64,000 bases of DNA from Leuctra nigra (taxonomy: Eukaryota; Arthropoda; Insecta; Plecoptera; Leuctridae): NCBI GenBank assembly GCA_934045905.1, contig OW203768.1, forward strand, positions 14,226,316 to 14,290,315, written 5' to 3'. Below are positions 22,678-35,300 of this stretch, piece after piece. The position numbers were made by a program, and so were the translations under genes. The first letter of the stretch is position 1, and the number at the start of each line of letters is the position of its first letter. Under the pieces are notes generated by a model, which had not been told where the DNA came from, did no database searches, and saw only the letters and a list, made by a program, of their open reading frames with translations.

Positions 22678-25600
22678 CTATTCCTCAGCAGACATGGAAT
22701 ACTTCTGATCCGAAGACTTATCTGACTTGGAGGGTGGCACCTGTTCTTGAACTTCCGTTAACCAGATTTTGTATCGAGCACTGAATATTCGATATCCCTT
22801 GCGGAAATAATCTTTGCTGACGAACTCGCATCCTGGGCGGCCATTTTGCTGCAAACAATAATGTCCATTAGATCAAGGTCAGAAGAGAGACTGATGATAT
22901 CATAAGATTGAATAGGCAGCTCGTGGCTAACCTTGTCGAAGATCATCTGTCGACAGCTCTGGTAGAACCGATTTAAATGTCCGTAGAACTGAGCGTTTGG
23001 AGCCAGGTTCTGTCGGCGGACTGTTTCCATCATTTCAAGGATGTATCCGAAGTTACTCGAAAGACAAGCGTGCTTCAAAAGTGCGCCAACGATTTGTATG
23101 TTGATCCTATTGAAATAAATAAACCAGCATGATTTTTACAGAAACTTAAGTGCATTTGGACAGTAGTTACTGCGATAAATGCCAGAACAAAATGCAAGTA
23201 AAATTGCTGTACCTAAATCCCTCAGATAAGGGTTGACTGTGGAAGGAAAATAATATTGCCAGGTAAATTGATAGATACTGATAAATATATGCAAAATGGG
23301 AATATCAAACTGAAAATATTTTTTCGATGGTGGTGCATAGTCTATTGCATTTGAAACGCACTGGATGCAGATGAAAATAATTCAGGTTTTTGAATTTTGA
23401 AATTTAATAGTATTTTGATATGGGCATGTCAGGATGAAGGAAGAGAGGTTGCCAAAAAGGATGTAGGGTTGCCGTGGTAATGGGGAACCGTGGATGGATT
23501 TTATCCTGAGGGCAAAGAAGGAAGGGAAATGGAGGCTATAAATTCTTGTTAAAAAAATGATTACGAAAAATATAAGGAATTGTGGTTTCAGCGGGTTGTG
23601 GTTTAAGACGTTGACAATCTCACCTGAATCCAGCAGCCTCCGTGTCGGCGAGTAACTGCATGGCTTGCTCATGCGTCTTGCAGCCCAATGCCAACACTCC
23701 GAACGTCATCTCGTTCGGGATGAGCCGTCGACTCGATACCAGCGTCAACACTTGTCGTGCGCTGTCGTAGTCGAACCTCATCGCTCGCTTCTTGATCAAC
23801 ATGTTGAAGAAGCTGATGTCCGCTTGGATTCCGCTGCGCTTCATCGCTGACATCAGGGCCTGGAATTGTTTACCAAATATTCTTTGATCCATCTACTGGC
23901 AAAATGAAGTTCAAATCTTCAACAATGAACTTTGATTCTCGTAAGCAGACGTCCCGAAATTCATAGGAATTATTTTTCTTTGTTTTTTGATTGGAATTAT
24001 AAGAGTTCGAAGTAGGCAACTGTACATTTGAATGCCATAACGTAACTGCGTTAAGAACGCAGTTACAATATAATACACTGGTTTGGTAATACCAAATAAT
24101 ATAATGTAAGGAAAAGAGATCTTGTTGGTCACCTTCTCAGCAGCTACTGTTCCGGGAAGAACTTCGAGCAGTTGAGTGAAGGTTTTGATATCAGGCTGAG
24201 CTCCATCCTGAGTCATCTGAGCCAGGAATGCCGAGAAACCTCCGAGCAAGAGGAGACGGTCTTGCGGAGTTACGACCTCGGACAATGATACCACGTCACC
24301 GAGGTGCGGCGTTGTCGCTAGCAAGTTCGGCCAGTTCTCCTGCGTCACAGCAACTAAATGGAAAGACATATTAGAACAGTGCCACCAACAAAATTAATTT
24401 TATATTCCAGCAGCCTTAGTCCATAAAAAAAATTAAAAATACCTATTTATAGAATTCTAAAACAAAATTTCATTAATTTACAATGACTTTAAAATTTTGT
24501 CGTTTTCGGCTGGCCGCACTGGGGTTGCACTGAGCTGCACTGTGTGTATTCACTGGGAAGTGGAGCACACTGGGTGTGCACTCAGTGCAATATTTATTGC
24601 TCTGAAATATTTGGTAGAGTTGCCCTTTCCACTACTCCAAAAAGGCGGCACGAAAAACAAAAGTGATGTTGTTACTGGAGGTTTTCCGTCAAAACACTCA
24701 GGAGCTCAATTTCTTCGGTTGCCATTTGAAAACCGCTGTCAGTGTCAAAACACAAATCAAAACGTATCATTCGTGTTCGGCTGAGACCGCACTGGGGGCA
24801 AAATTGAGCAAAACCAGTTTACTATATGACGTCACGATTAAGAACTCAGTGCAATCCCGGTGCGGTCAGCCGAAAATGGCATTATTGAAATTGCAGATTA
24901 ACTAATAAGACAAGCTACAAAAAATTATTTTATGAGGAAATTAAAACTGTCGGATTTCAATTTTAGTAGGTAATGACTAATGGGTTATACCTGATTTTTT
25001 AGGCAATGCCAATGCAGTTTTTCTTGTCAACGCAGCAACCTCCTTCGGTTCTGCACAATCTTCAGTAAAAGTCTGTGTTGGTAATCCGGGGGGCTCAGTA
25101 GAACCTGGCATATTATTCTGTGAATCCTCTTCATCAAGTAATGTCACCTTCGATGACAACAGCTTCTGTGTAGGTCCAGCTATTTTCTCTAGTATTTCTG
25201 TTGCATCTTCAACCTTACCCAGTCCACAGTTCTTCACAACTTTCAGAATGAGATTGTAAGAGTATATTGTTGGCTTCACATTGAAATCCCTCATCTTTCT
25301 CCACACGAGCAACGCATGTCGATATCCTACCTCCGTATCGCTCACGCAAGCTTGAAGCAGGAAGTTAAATGCTTCATCGCTCGGCGCGTGACCTCGAGAC
25401 ATCATTTCGTCCATCAGTGAGAATGCCGTTGCAGTATCGCCACAACGTCCAAATGCTTTGATCATGGAGTGGTAGTTGGTCTCGTTGGGTTCGTAACCCT
25501 TCTCGATCATGAGTTCTCGGAGATGTTTTGCTCGTTTTAAACCATCAAGGGGGTAGAAACTTGTTGCACAAGCGTTGAACAGACCCGTGTATGTTCCTCC

Positions 25601-26173
25601 TGTTACTTTAAGACCACGTTTCTTCATCTGGTTGAAGAGGTGAAATGCTTGTTTAGCGTGTCCCATACGGCCACATGCGCCAATTAATAGATTATAAATA
25701 TAATTTTCAGGTTTTACTTGATCCTGCTTCAACATTCTTTCTTGCAGTACCTCTATAGCTCCCTGGAGATCTTTTTTATCAAGATGTTCTTTTATCATAT
25801 CAGCATACTGTTTAGTGCTAAGTTTGTATGTGCGATCAACAGTTTGTTCCAAATGCACAGTCTCTCGGTGATCTCCTTCGTCCGTATTAAAGTCGATTTC
25901 CGCACTTACCGGACCGGAGAGTGTGCCAAATACATCAGGATCCCCACTAAAGTTTCCAGATTCTTTGATCTTCGGTTTGGAAGTAAATAAGGTTTCTTTA
26001 CTTAACTTGACATCTCTTGGACTGAATCTATCTTCCCTGCCCACCACAGGAGAGCATGACAACAGTGAATGATGGAAATAACGCTTGAAATTGCTTTCTG
26101 CTGTGTTATAAAGTTGACAGTTTTTGCAAGCTCTCAAAGATGAAACTAATAAAAAGCCTTTAGACATATACAT
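22678..26173 (-). CDS. PTCD1: Pentatricopeptide repeat protein 1, mitochondrial
   Basis: Five exons on the minus strand: 26173-24991, 24353-24133, 23859-23624, 23106-22932, 22848-22678. Phases join cleanly into 661 residues (human PTCD1 is about 700). The N-terminus is basic and hydroxylated with few acids (MSKGFLLVSSLRACKNC), suiting a mitochondrial presequence. Pentatricopeptide repeats are visible at about 155-330 (patterns such as YIYNLLIGACGRMGHAKQAF and NYHSMIKAFGRCGDTATAF), with further repeats after residue 394 (DIKTFTQLLEVLP, DISFFNMLIKKR). In vertebrates PTCD1 acts in the mitochondrial matrix on leucine tRNA precursors and 16S rRNA; I infer the same here. The C-terminal QNGRPGCEFVSKDYFRKGY segment belongs to the last exon. 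Its first exon is head to head with THUMPD3. Confidence 0.92.
24499..24880. mobile_element. Foldback MITE with GTTTTCGGCTG ends
   Basis: The left end CGTTTTCGGCTGGCCGCACT and the right end, inverted, ATTTTCGGCTGACCGCACC pair over 20 bp, followed by TTGCACTGAG on both sides. I see no clear target duplication. It shares its GCACTG-rich subterminal text with the element at 34323-34765, so the two are one family. It lies in PTCD1 intron 1. Confidence 0.6.
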
Positions 26174-26646
26174 TTCGATACTTTAACTATAATAATGCTT
26201 AATTGATAAATTGTTATTGTATCCCACTGTCAACTTGCACTGTGCACACAACCACATAACTCGAAGTTCGAACATAACCAAATTCTTCACAGACAGCTGA
26301 TTTCGACACGTGGTATCCCAGCTGTTGCGTACGTCTACTGTCAAACAGCCACAGGTTATGTTGCGTATTTTTAGTTGAGAATTTTGGGCTTTAGGATAGG
26401 AATGGCAAGATATTTAAGTGTTAATTTCAAAAGAGTACGTTGTTAACTATATTTATTTGCCAAATTTATAATATTCTTATAGCTGCAACTCCTCATAATT
26501 TGTGTGTCTCTTTGTGGGAATCTGCCTTTGAAAATTGAGTTTGAGGTATAAAGAGATCTGGCATTCAAAAAATCCTTTATTTGAACGGATATTACCTACA
26601 TAAACTTATTTTTCTCAATACATAGGCGTTTAGCTTTGGAGAAACC
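26174..26646. promoter_or_regulatory. Head-to-head promoter region PTCD1 / THUMPD3
   Basis: The 473 bp between the two ATGs on opposite strands must hold both transcription starts unless there are distant 5' exons. A palindromic CACGTG E-box lies at 26307-26312. No TATA box is obvious. Shared regulation is an inference from geometry. Confidence 0.55.
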
Positions 26647-28824
26647 ATGGATCTTATCAAATTGGTAGAAATCAGCAAAGCCAACCCGCAGCGGGTGACA
26701 ATTGAATCCACGGTAACGACAGGTTTTGAATCGGTTGCTATGAGTGAATGCCGTGAGAAATTTCGAAACATATCCGAAATTTGTAAGGCTAGAGGACGAA
26801 TCTATTTTAATGTAGACGTTTCACAATTAAAAATGGTAAGTTTCTGTCATAATTACTGGATTGTATAACATAGCCGCGTGATGACCTACTAACCTCTTCA
26901 TTTACTGTTATCCATTGCAGGTGCATTCAATGCGTTCGATAGACAACATTTTCCTTGTTGCGGACGCCATACCAAACGTTGGTTTCAAAGATGTGTCAAT
27001 GGTAAATGTTCAAAATACAATGTACATGCTTAAAAGGTTTGGTTGGTCTAGTTTATTGTACCGACTTCCGGGGCTTGATTGAAAACATTTTTCAGGAAGA
27101 AGATTTGGAGAGCATTCGCCAGCATGCCGCTCACCCTGATTGGACTAAGCTCTTAAGTGTATGGCGGCAAGACCAAGAGTTTCAAGGAATCTGTTATCCA
27201 ACCAAAGACCAACACCTTGAAAATTCAAAAACAGAAATTGAATTGAAGAAACAAGCTAAATTAATCACTGCCCACGAAGAATGTTCACCAGTTGATGTCA
27301 ACTCAAACCGTACAAATGATGAGGAAACCGGCTACGTTGTTGACGGAAAATTTGACCATTTCTCCGTTCGTAGTGAAAAACCACAGCGAGCTTCCGATGC
27401 TGAGAACGCCCGACACCGGGCTCTGGTGTTACAGGCTTACAATAAACTAGACAAAAGAGATCCAAAAGAGAAACTGTTGAAATATCGAGTTACGTGTTAC
27501 CGGTCTGGTAAACACACCTTCGGCTCTCAAGATGCTGCGTACAAGTTCGGAGGCGAGCTTCAAGACAAGTTTCACTGGATTGTTGAGCTGGAGCTTTTTG
27601 ATCTCGAGATTGTGCTGTCAATAAAGTCAGGTGAGTTCAGTTAGATTGCAATCGGCCGATGATAAAACTGATCGTTTATGATTATATTTACGTTTTCGCA
27701 GCCGAAGCCTATATCAGTTTGGCATTGACGAAAGAATCCAAACACAAGCGCAACATTAGCCACTTTGGTCCCACAACGCTACGAGCAACAATTTGCCACA
27801 ACTTGCTGTATTTGGGTGATCCGAAGGTGGGGGATGTAATTGTGGATCCAATGTGTGGTGGTGCGTCAATTCCAATCGAGGTTAGTGGCTTGGTATAATA
27901 ATATAATTTAAGATATTGTTTGCCCAAAACTCTCAGCTATGAAGGCACCTGCACTTTATTTGCACGCTATTATTTCCAAGCAATGCTAAGAAAAACATTA
28001 TGGAAGAGTTAATTTCATAATTTAGCTCTGATTATGTGGATCTGTCTAGGGCATGCTGGTCTGGCCTGGTACTTTCCACATTGGCGCTGATCTCCATCCC
28101 AAGGCCGTTGCAAGGTCGTTAGCTAATGTGCAAGATCTTCCTGGAAACGCCAACTATATCGACATTGCTTCTTGGGACGTCACACATTTACCACTGAGAG
28201 ACAACTGCGTGGACTTAATGGTCATCGATCTGGTGAGCCTACTGTTATACCTAAGACATTTGATGGCAAAGAAATCTTCAACACATTATTTTATCCAACC
28301 ATTCAATGGAAACTCGATTGATTGTAATAATCTTCAAGATGACAATTTAAAGGCGCAAAGAATGTTATTCTAAGATTTTTCTCTCGGCAGCCATTTGGTC
28401 GTCGGAGTGGAAACAAGCAAGATAATCGGATATTATACAAACAAGCATTGTTTGAGCTTGCTCGAGTTGTACGAGCCAATATTGGGCGAGCAATCATGCT
28501 CACTGAAGACAAGCGGAGCTTCTTGAAGGTAAACGCATAGACCAACGGGAAAAGAAATGTAACTACATCATTGCATTCCACTCATTGAAGATTTTAAATA
28601 TTGGACACCATAATTAGGAAACCATGAAAATTCAGTAAATCAGCAGCTGCTAGTAGTTTTTTTTATACTTGTGGTGCATGTGGTCTGAATATCAATATTT
28701 ATTATTCATTGTTTGACTTACGCAGGCGCTGCCGATTGTGAAAGACCTCTGGTGCCTGAAGAGAACACTCAATATCAATCAAGGGGGTTTGCCGACTGCC
28801 GTTTACGTTTTGAAGCGATTATAA
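26647..28824 (+). CDS. THUMPD3: tRNA (guanine-N2) methyltransferase THUMPD3
   Basis: Seven exons: 26647-26835, 26921-27001, 27096-27630, 27702-27880, 28050-28232, 28391-28528, 28726-28824. The joined frame has 467 residues (human about 507). A THUMP RNA-binding region spans roughly 150-265 (YRVTCYRSGKHTFGSQDAAY). The Rossmann methyltransferase follows, with the S-adenosylmethionine motif DPMCGGASIPIE at 317-328 and the catalytic motif DLPFG at 388-392, split across the exon 5/6 junction (ATC GAT CTG | CCA TTT GGT). Human THUMPD3 with its partner TRMT112 forms N2-methylguanosine in the acceptor region of cytosolic tRNAs; the same is inferred here. The ATG context is AAACCATGG, close to ideal. 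Codon use is more AT-rich than in eIF3l and SUZ12. Its 3' end faces IFT140. Confidence 0.95.
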
Positions 28825-29355
28825 AATTCAGCTATTAATCTTCAAGGTAAGCATTGCACATCCCTAGATATAACGTTTAAGTATTTGATGCATACAGAAC
28901 TAATAAATAAATAGTAGTATGAATTTTGAATACATTCTTAAAGCTTTATTTGGACGGATTCATGTTGGCTGTCAGATAAGATATCAGCTTAATACAATTT
29001 AAATACTTGAGAGAGCATGGCTGAGATCACTTAAAAATATCATTTCTAAAAATATTCCACAACTAGCTTTCATTAGTTTTGCTTGGACGGAAAGTCATTA
29101 CATGATCAATCACATAACTAACTGTTAGCTATGACACATAAAAGAATGAGGTATAACACACATTTTAAAATATTCGTGCAACAATAATCCAAAGAGTTTG
29201 CAAGGCAAAGGGTTACACTTGATTCAATGGTTTACCATTATATCTAAAATTAAATATTTATAACAAGTTGATGCATTTGTCCTGTACATTTTGATGAGTT
29301 AGAACAAAATGCATCTCAAACTAAAACATCTTGATTGTAAGCCGGACGGATACAA
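28825..29355. promoter_or_regulatory. Convergent 3' ends of THUMPD3 and IFT140
   Basis: This is non-coding. A plus-strand AATAAA at 28902-28907 suits THUMPD3 (about 80 bp after the stop). A minus-strand AATAAA at 28945-28950 suits IFT140 (about 405 bp after its stop). The signals are only about 40 bp apart, so the two mRNAs probably overlap slightly at their tails. Confidence 0.5.
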
Positions 29356-32300
29356 TTACAACCTCTCTTCCTCGTACTCCTCTGCCACCTCCTCCTCCTC
29401 CTCGCCCTCCACCTCCCTCCCCAGCTCCATCTCCTTGCGTCGTATCACCGGCACGTTCATCTCCTTGGCTATCTTCTCCAGCAGTGTCGTGCCGAGGTAT
29501 CGATGCACGTCGACGCCGACGACCGCCTTCTGGAACTCCTCGACGAGCTGCAGAGCCGCTGCGAAGTCTTGCTTCTCGGCCCGGTGTTCGATCATCAGCG
29601 TGTAGATGTCTCCGCGGCGCACGGACGCCTCCAGCGAGTCGGTGGATGTCTGCAGAAGTTGGCGACACTGGCCGAACGCTGCGTCGCGGTCGCCGCGAGA
29701 CCACTGTCGACGGATGTCAACGAACCTGCGATCGAGGTTGAACATCAATATTGATGATGGTTGTTTTTATTACTGTTTGTCATCGTAAGAATCCAGTTCA
29801 GAAACTATCTTGATGGCTCTGCAGTTTGCAGTTTGGATGTCCAGATATTTACATTCTATTCATTTCTACATTTCTATCGTAACATGTCAATTTATATATT
29901 AACAACAAACCGCACGTGAAACCACAGCTTCTCAGAAAATGTCTGCTTTGTCCATTTGTTTCAAACAACTCTTGTAAAACAACAATGAAAATAATCTTAC
30001 ACACATGATCTTCTTTTGAAAAGGGGCTATCTCCTAAATATTTTACTACGAGATGTGTAGGTAGTATTACTATGTCAATTTTGAATAAGAATGACATTTA
30101 CTTAGGTACAAATTAAGATTTTATACCTGTTTATATTCTGAAATGAATGACTAAGAATTGTTTTAGAAACTTTAAATTATTATATTTATTAAATTGACAT
30201 GTGTGGTGTTTTTGATTTTTAAATAAAAGTTTATCAAGTGACTGGGATTTCTCAATTAATTCTGCCCAACCAAGATTCGTAATCTTGGAAATTGGTTAAG
30301 TTATAAGTGTGTACCTCTTGACCAATGAGATCCGCTCATTAAGAGCGTCGAGAGCCCGAGCGTGCTGCGACTGATCCTTGTTGAGACAGCGGTGAGCTTC
30401 CTCCAGTGCTCCGAGCGCCTTCTCGTAGTTCTGGAACTCATCCACCTCCAGCTGAGCACAGGCCACATAGAAGTTGGCGAGCAGCTCAGGGGCTTTGCCT
30501 GGAAGATGTTAGAATTGTCTATTATATACTTTCCCTTCTATGTTCACTTTGGATGCAACTAAATAAAAATACTGAGAGATTATGAAGAAAAGGAAAATTC
30601 ATGATATCAACTGCATGTTTCATAGATTTGTAATTTCCTACCTACTTCCAGAGAAACGGAGTGTAATACACACAAAAAGGCTCCAATTTATTGGAATATG
30701 TATTTTTAATTTTTATAAAATTATAGCTTCTGTTAAAAGTCATCGTTTTAGTCAGGTAAACCTGGTTCGGTGGAGCACGTCGTTTTTATGGAAATCACAC
30801 TCTCCTTCTACTGTGGTGCAAAATAAATGTACAGACTAAAAAAACGAATAGAAATTAAATTTATATGTAGACAGAGTACCCTTAAAAAATGCAATATGCA
30901 AGGTCATAATTTTTGGTTATTCAAAGACTTGTTCGTAGTTTTAGTTTAGCCAGGGTGTAGGTATACCACACAAGTGCAGTACTAATTCTGCAAGCAAATC
31001 AAAGTACAAGATACCTCCGATGTCTGACTTGCCTTTGATGTAGAACGCGACGATGGTCTTGAGAACCTGCGGCTGCGACTGCCAGTCGAGCGACTGCAAG
31101 TAGTTGGCCGCCATCACGTAGATCTCCTTCTGGCGCGACACGTTGGCGAAGAAGATGATCTTCTCGGTGTCGCCGGACTTGAGCAGAGCCTTCATTGCCT
31201 TCACCTTGTTGCCCGCCTGATCCGTAACAATACAGGAGTGAGGTGGGATAAACATGTTTGATCACACAAATACAGAGCCTGAATAATTGACGGGTTGAGC
31301 ACAGTTTTTAAAGTTCATTGAAAATGCAGGCAATCTCCAATATTTACTACAAAATCAGTGGTTTTTTTGTAAAATAATATGCGGGCGGACGCTCGGCTAT
31401 TGTTAGGTAAACATATGTTTTTACGAAAAACATTGGGGGGAGGGCCCCAACCAATACAATGCGGGTCTGGGGCGCAGAGCCCCATGAAAATTTGAAATTT
31501 CAGGAACGACTTTGGTGCCTTTCTATGCGATTTGAACACCATTTTAAGCCAATTTTTACCTCCATGAAAAATTAGTGAGTGGACAGCGTCCACCCTGAAA
31601 AACGAGTGAGGGGACGCGTCCGCCCTCGTCTGCCCCAAATTAAGAACTATACAAGATGATAAGTTATGAACAGCTTTCTATACCTGAGTGAACTTCTTGG
31701 TTGCTAGATGATAGTTGCCTTGCTGCTGCGCTAGCTCGGCCACTCGCTCCATGAGTCCGACAACCTTGGTGGCTGTGAGTTGGTCGGCAAGTGTCTCGCT
31801 CATGATCACATGATGCTCCTCGCACAGTGTCATGGCATCCTGTGAGAACAGTGGTGAGAATAGTGGTAAGAATATTGGTGAGAACAGTGGTGAGACAGTG
31901 CAAGTTTAACTTTCTTTATGCACTTGGAATGTTTTAATTTTTCACAAGTTGTCTGTTTCCCCAACGTTTTCACAATATTTTTTTTTTCTCAACATGTAAC
32001 AAAACAAGGAACTCTTGTTTACCTCAAAGACTTTAAAGTACTTCCTAGACATGTATATTAAATTGAATAAATCCTACCTCCAGTTGCTGGCCAAGCGACA
32101 AAAGTTGCACCGCCTTGTCGAACTGTCGATCTGCGACGAAGAATTCTGCACACTGTTTCACAAGCGCTGGGTCGGAGGAGGCGGTGAGATCACCGGCGAT
32201 GGAGTACAGAGCATCGTATTGTTCAGACCTACGGATGATATCCACATTTGAAATCAACGCATTTCTTCATTGTTGAGATGCGAGGAGAATAGCTGACGAT

Positions 32301-35300
32301 GTGTCTAAAAGTTTTGACACTTTACCTGAAAGCAATGTCCACCGCCTTGTGCACATTGCCGGACCGCTGATACAATATCACCGCCTTGTCGGGTTGATCG
32401 CGCTGCTCGAAGTACTTGGCCGCCTCCAGCTGCTGCCGGCGACCGGCCAGCTGTGCCAACTGCCACAGCTGTTGATCCAGCTGTTGCTCCTTGCACAGGC
32501 GCACAGCGTTGCCATACGTCTGAGAAAAAGCGACCAATGTTTAAATAATGTATATTTTTTATTAGTTCTTGCTGGTTAGTGCTTAGTTTGAATCACCATA
32601 ACATGTGGACTAAAAAAAGTATTATCGCATATTTGATACATACAGTTATGTGTATACATGATATGTGGATCATGATGTCCAGTCCAATTAAGAATTAAAT
32701 TAGAAGGATAAAAAGCGTTAAGAAGGCTGAGTAGTGAGCGTGGCCTTGAAGATTTTTTTAATCGATTTCTATCAATATCTTTTACCAACGTAATTGTTAA
32801 AAAATAGGGCTTTGTATCAGAACAGTTCAATGAAAATAAATAATTTCATAGTTTGGAATAAGTTATTAGTTTTATTTTGTTCAACAGATGTTTAGTGCCA
32901 TAATTTTACTAATTTTCGGGCACTAAACGTCTGTAGGACAAAGTAAATCTAATAAACCATTACAAGCTATGGAATTATTATCATTGAACTGTTCTGAATA
33001 CTCGTACAAAGCCTTATTTTGTTAATAATTACATTGGTAAAAGATATTGATAAAAATCGATTAAAAACTCACTACCCAGCCGTCTTAACTTATTGTAGTA
33101 AGAGATAAAATCGCTTCTCACCTCCGCCAGCGAGTAGAAATGCACCGCCTCCTGTATCTGGCCGACAGCCTCGTACTGCCTGGCAAGGTGATAGCATGCT
33201 GGCTTGTGATTGGTCGATCGAGCGATCTCCGCTGCCTCCGACAGCTTCTCTTGGAAGCAGAGCACGCGCACGAGGGACAGGTAGTCGGCGGAGTCCTTGT
33301 ATATCTCGATGGCGGCCTCCAGTTGCCCGATGCTCTCCATGTACTGGCCCCACCTAGTCAAGAGACCACACATGAGTCATTGAGTGGATGAAACATCATC
33401 GTTTAATTGAGTGTAATTTCTTGTACTCTGTGGGAAAGGCAGAGAGAGCCAATATGTGACAAGATAACCGAGCAACTTGTGCATTTTACAAACGTCCTAG
33501 ATTCATTTTAAGAGGAGAAGGGTCTAAAACACTAGCTGTTTTCGAAACCATTTATTTAAAATTATTAAGTAAGCGTCACCACAATACTTTTATGACGCTT
33601 TCTCTGTTTTTTTGTGTGTGTTTTTGCCGGGAGTTCCCAGGTCGAACCGTTCAACCAATTAATCTGAAATTTTGTACCCATATTAGTGGAATCTAAGTAG
33701 TCTTGTTTATAGTCTTAGAACAGAATCCTCTGATCATTTTGAAATTTAAACTGGAATCATTTGACCAATAACTTTAAATTTGGCATGGTTTATGGTTTAT
33801 CTCATCTTTTACATAATTATATGTTAATTGACTCTTCTATAAGGTTCTACAATGTTATACTTATTATGTGATCAATCCTAGTTTTAAAAGAATAGGTGCC
33901 TACCACATTATCATGCGACAGCAGGATTTTATTAATGCATAGGTAGTTGTCTATTTGCTTTGAATGCATAATGTGTATGTTACTTTGCCATTATAGGCAC
34001 CTACTATTATACTATTATATCTTAATTTTAATTTTAACTATAGGCTAGAACTTTTTTCTTCTTACAGGTTATATGGAAGAACAGACGCATGTGTCTGAAT
34101 ATCGCCTCTTTTGTAATGTATTCTTCGTGCAAAATAAAGACATAATAATAATAGTTATTGGGACCAACAATTTTGGTGTGTTTACCACTTTTAAGTCTAA
34201 TCTGTCGTAAACTTTAAAAGGAATTGACATTTTAAAACATTCCAAACATGTTTTCAAACATGCATAAAACTTTTTTAGTTTTATGCATGTTTGGAAATTT
34301 GTCAAATTTCTTGAAGGAATGTAATAGCGTTTTCCTCTGGCATGCACTGAATGAGAGCAAAGAATTGCTCTGTGACGTCATGCTCTGCACTAGTGCGGCA
34401 AAAAAACCAACCCCAGTGGAAAACAAAGATATTTCCAGTGCTAACATAACCTAAAAATAGCAAAGCATTTCATAGAATTCGTTTTAGATCATCCATTGCT
34501 GACCAATATTTGTTATTGTTATTTGAAGATTCAAATAGGTTATAAGCAGCAACCATTTTTCAAGCGTCCATCTAGGAATATTCAAGAGCACTCGATTGCC
34601 CTGAGAATTTTCTCAGAGCAAGAAATGTGCCCTCAGAGCGTGCAACTTTGCCAGTGAAAAACGAAAAAACCACTCCAGTGCGCACTGGATTTCCCAGTGG
34701 AAAACAACACCCACTCTTAGTGCAACCCAGTGCAGCACCAGTGCAGTCAGTGGAAAACGCTATAAGATATTTTATCACTGCTTCTTTGATGCATTTTGTT
34801 TAATATTTCTTCTACTGTACAGGGGTGCGATCACATAAATGATAAAATGATAACTTCCTTGACACGGTGACAAGTCCCTAGAAGGCCGCGAATAACATTG
34901 AGATGAGAAGCTTGTCACTGTGACAAGAAAGTTATTTTATGAAATCCCACCCCAGATGTTGTTTCCATTCCCCTTTTCTCACGAACAAAGAGATCTTGCA
35001 ACAATATAAACTCCGTGATCCTCACCACTTGATGAGGTCCGGCAGCTTGTCCCGCATGATGTAGCTCTCGAGCACCTCGGGATGGTCGGCGAGCATGCGA
35101 GGCACCTGCGTCTTGTGCGTGTCCGCCTTCTCGTACATCGTCATGGCCAGCTCGAACTGGCCGCTCTCCTCCAGGTACTCGGCGTAGGCGTGGTACGTGG
35201 AGCGCAGGTGGATGCGGTCGAAGCTCGTCGCCAGCTGGGGGAGAAACACTCGTTAGCAGTTTGAATACATGGAGTTTCAGACCAGCATAATCAGGTATGA

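Noticed and set aside
23382..23672. Minus-strand frame overlapping PTCD1 exon 3
   Set aside because: It is an intronic read-through in another frame; the exon ends at the donor at 23624.
29321..29788. Several open frames on both strands around IFT140 exon 15
   Set aside because: Out-of-frame shadows; the minus-strand frame ending at 29356 is the only one that joins exon 14 in phase.
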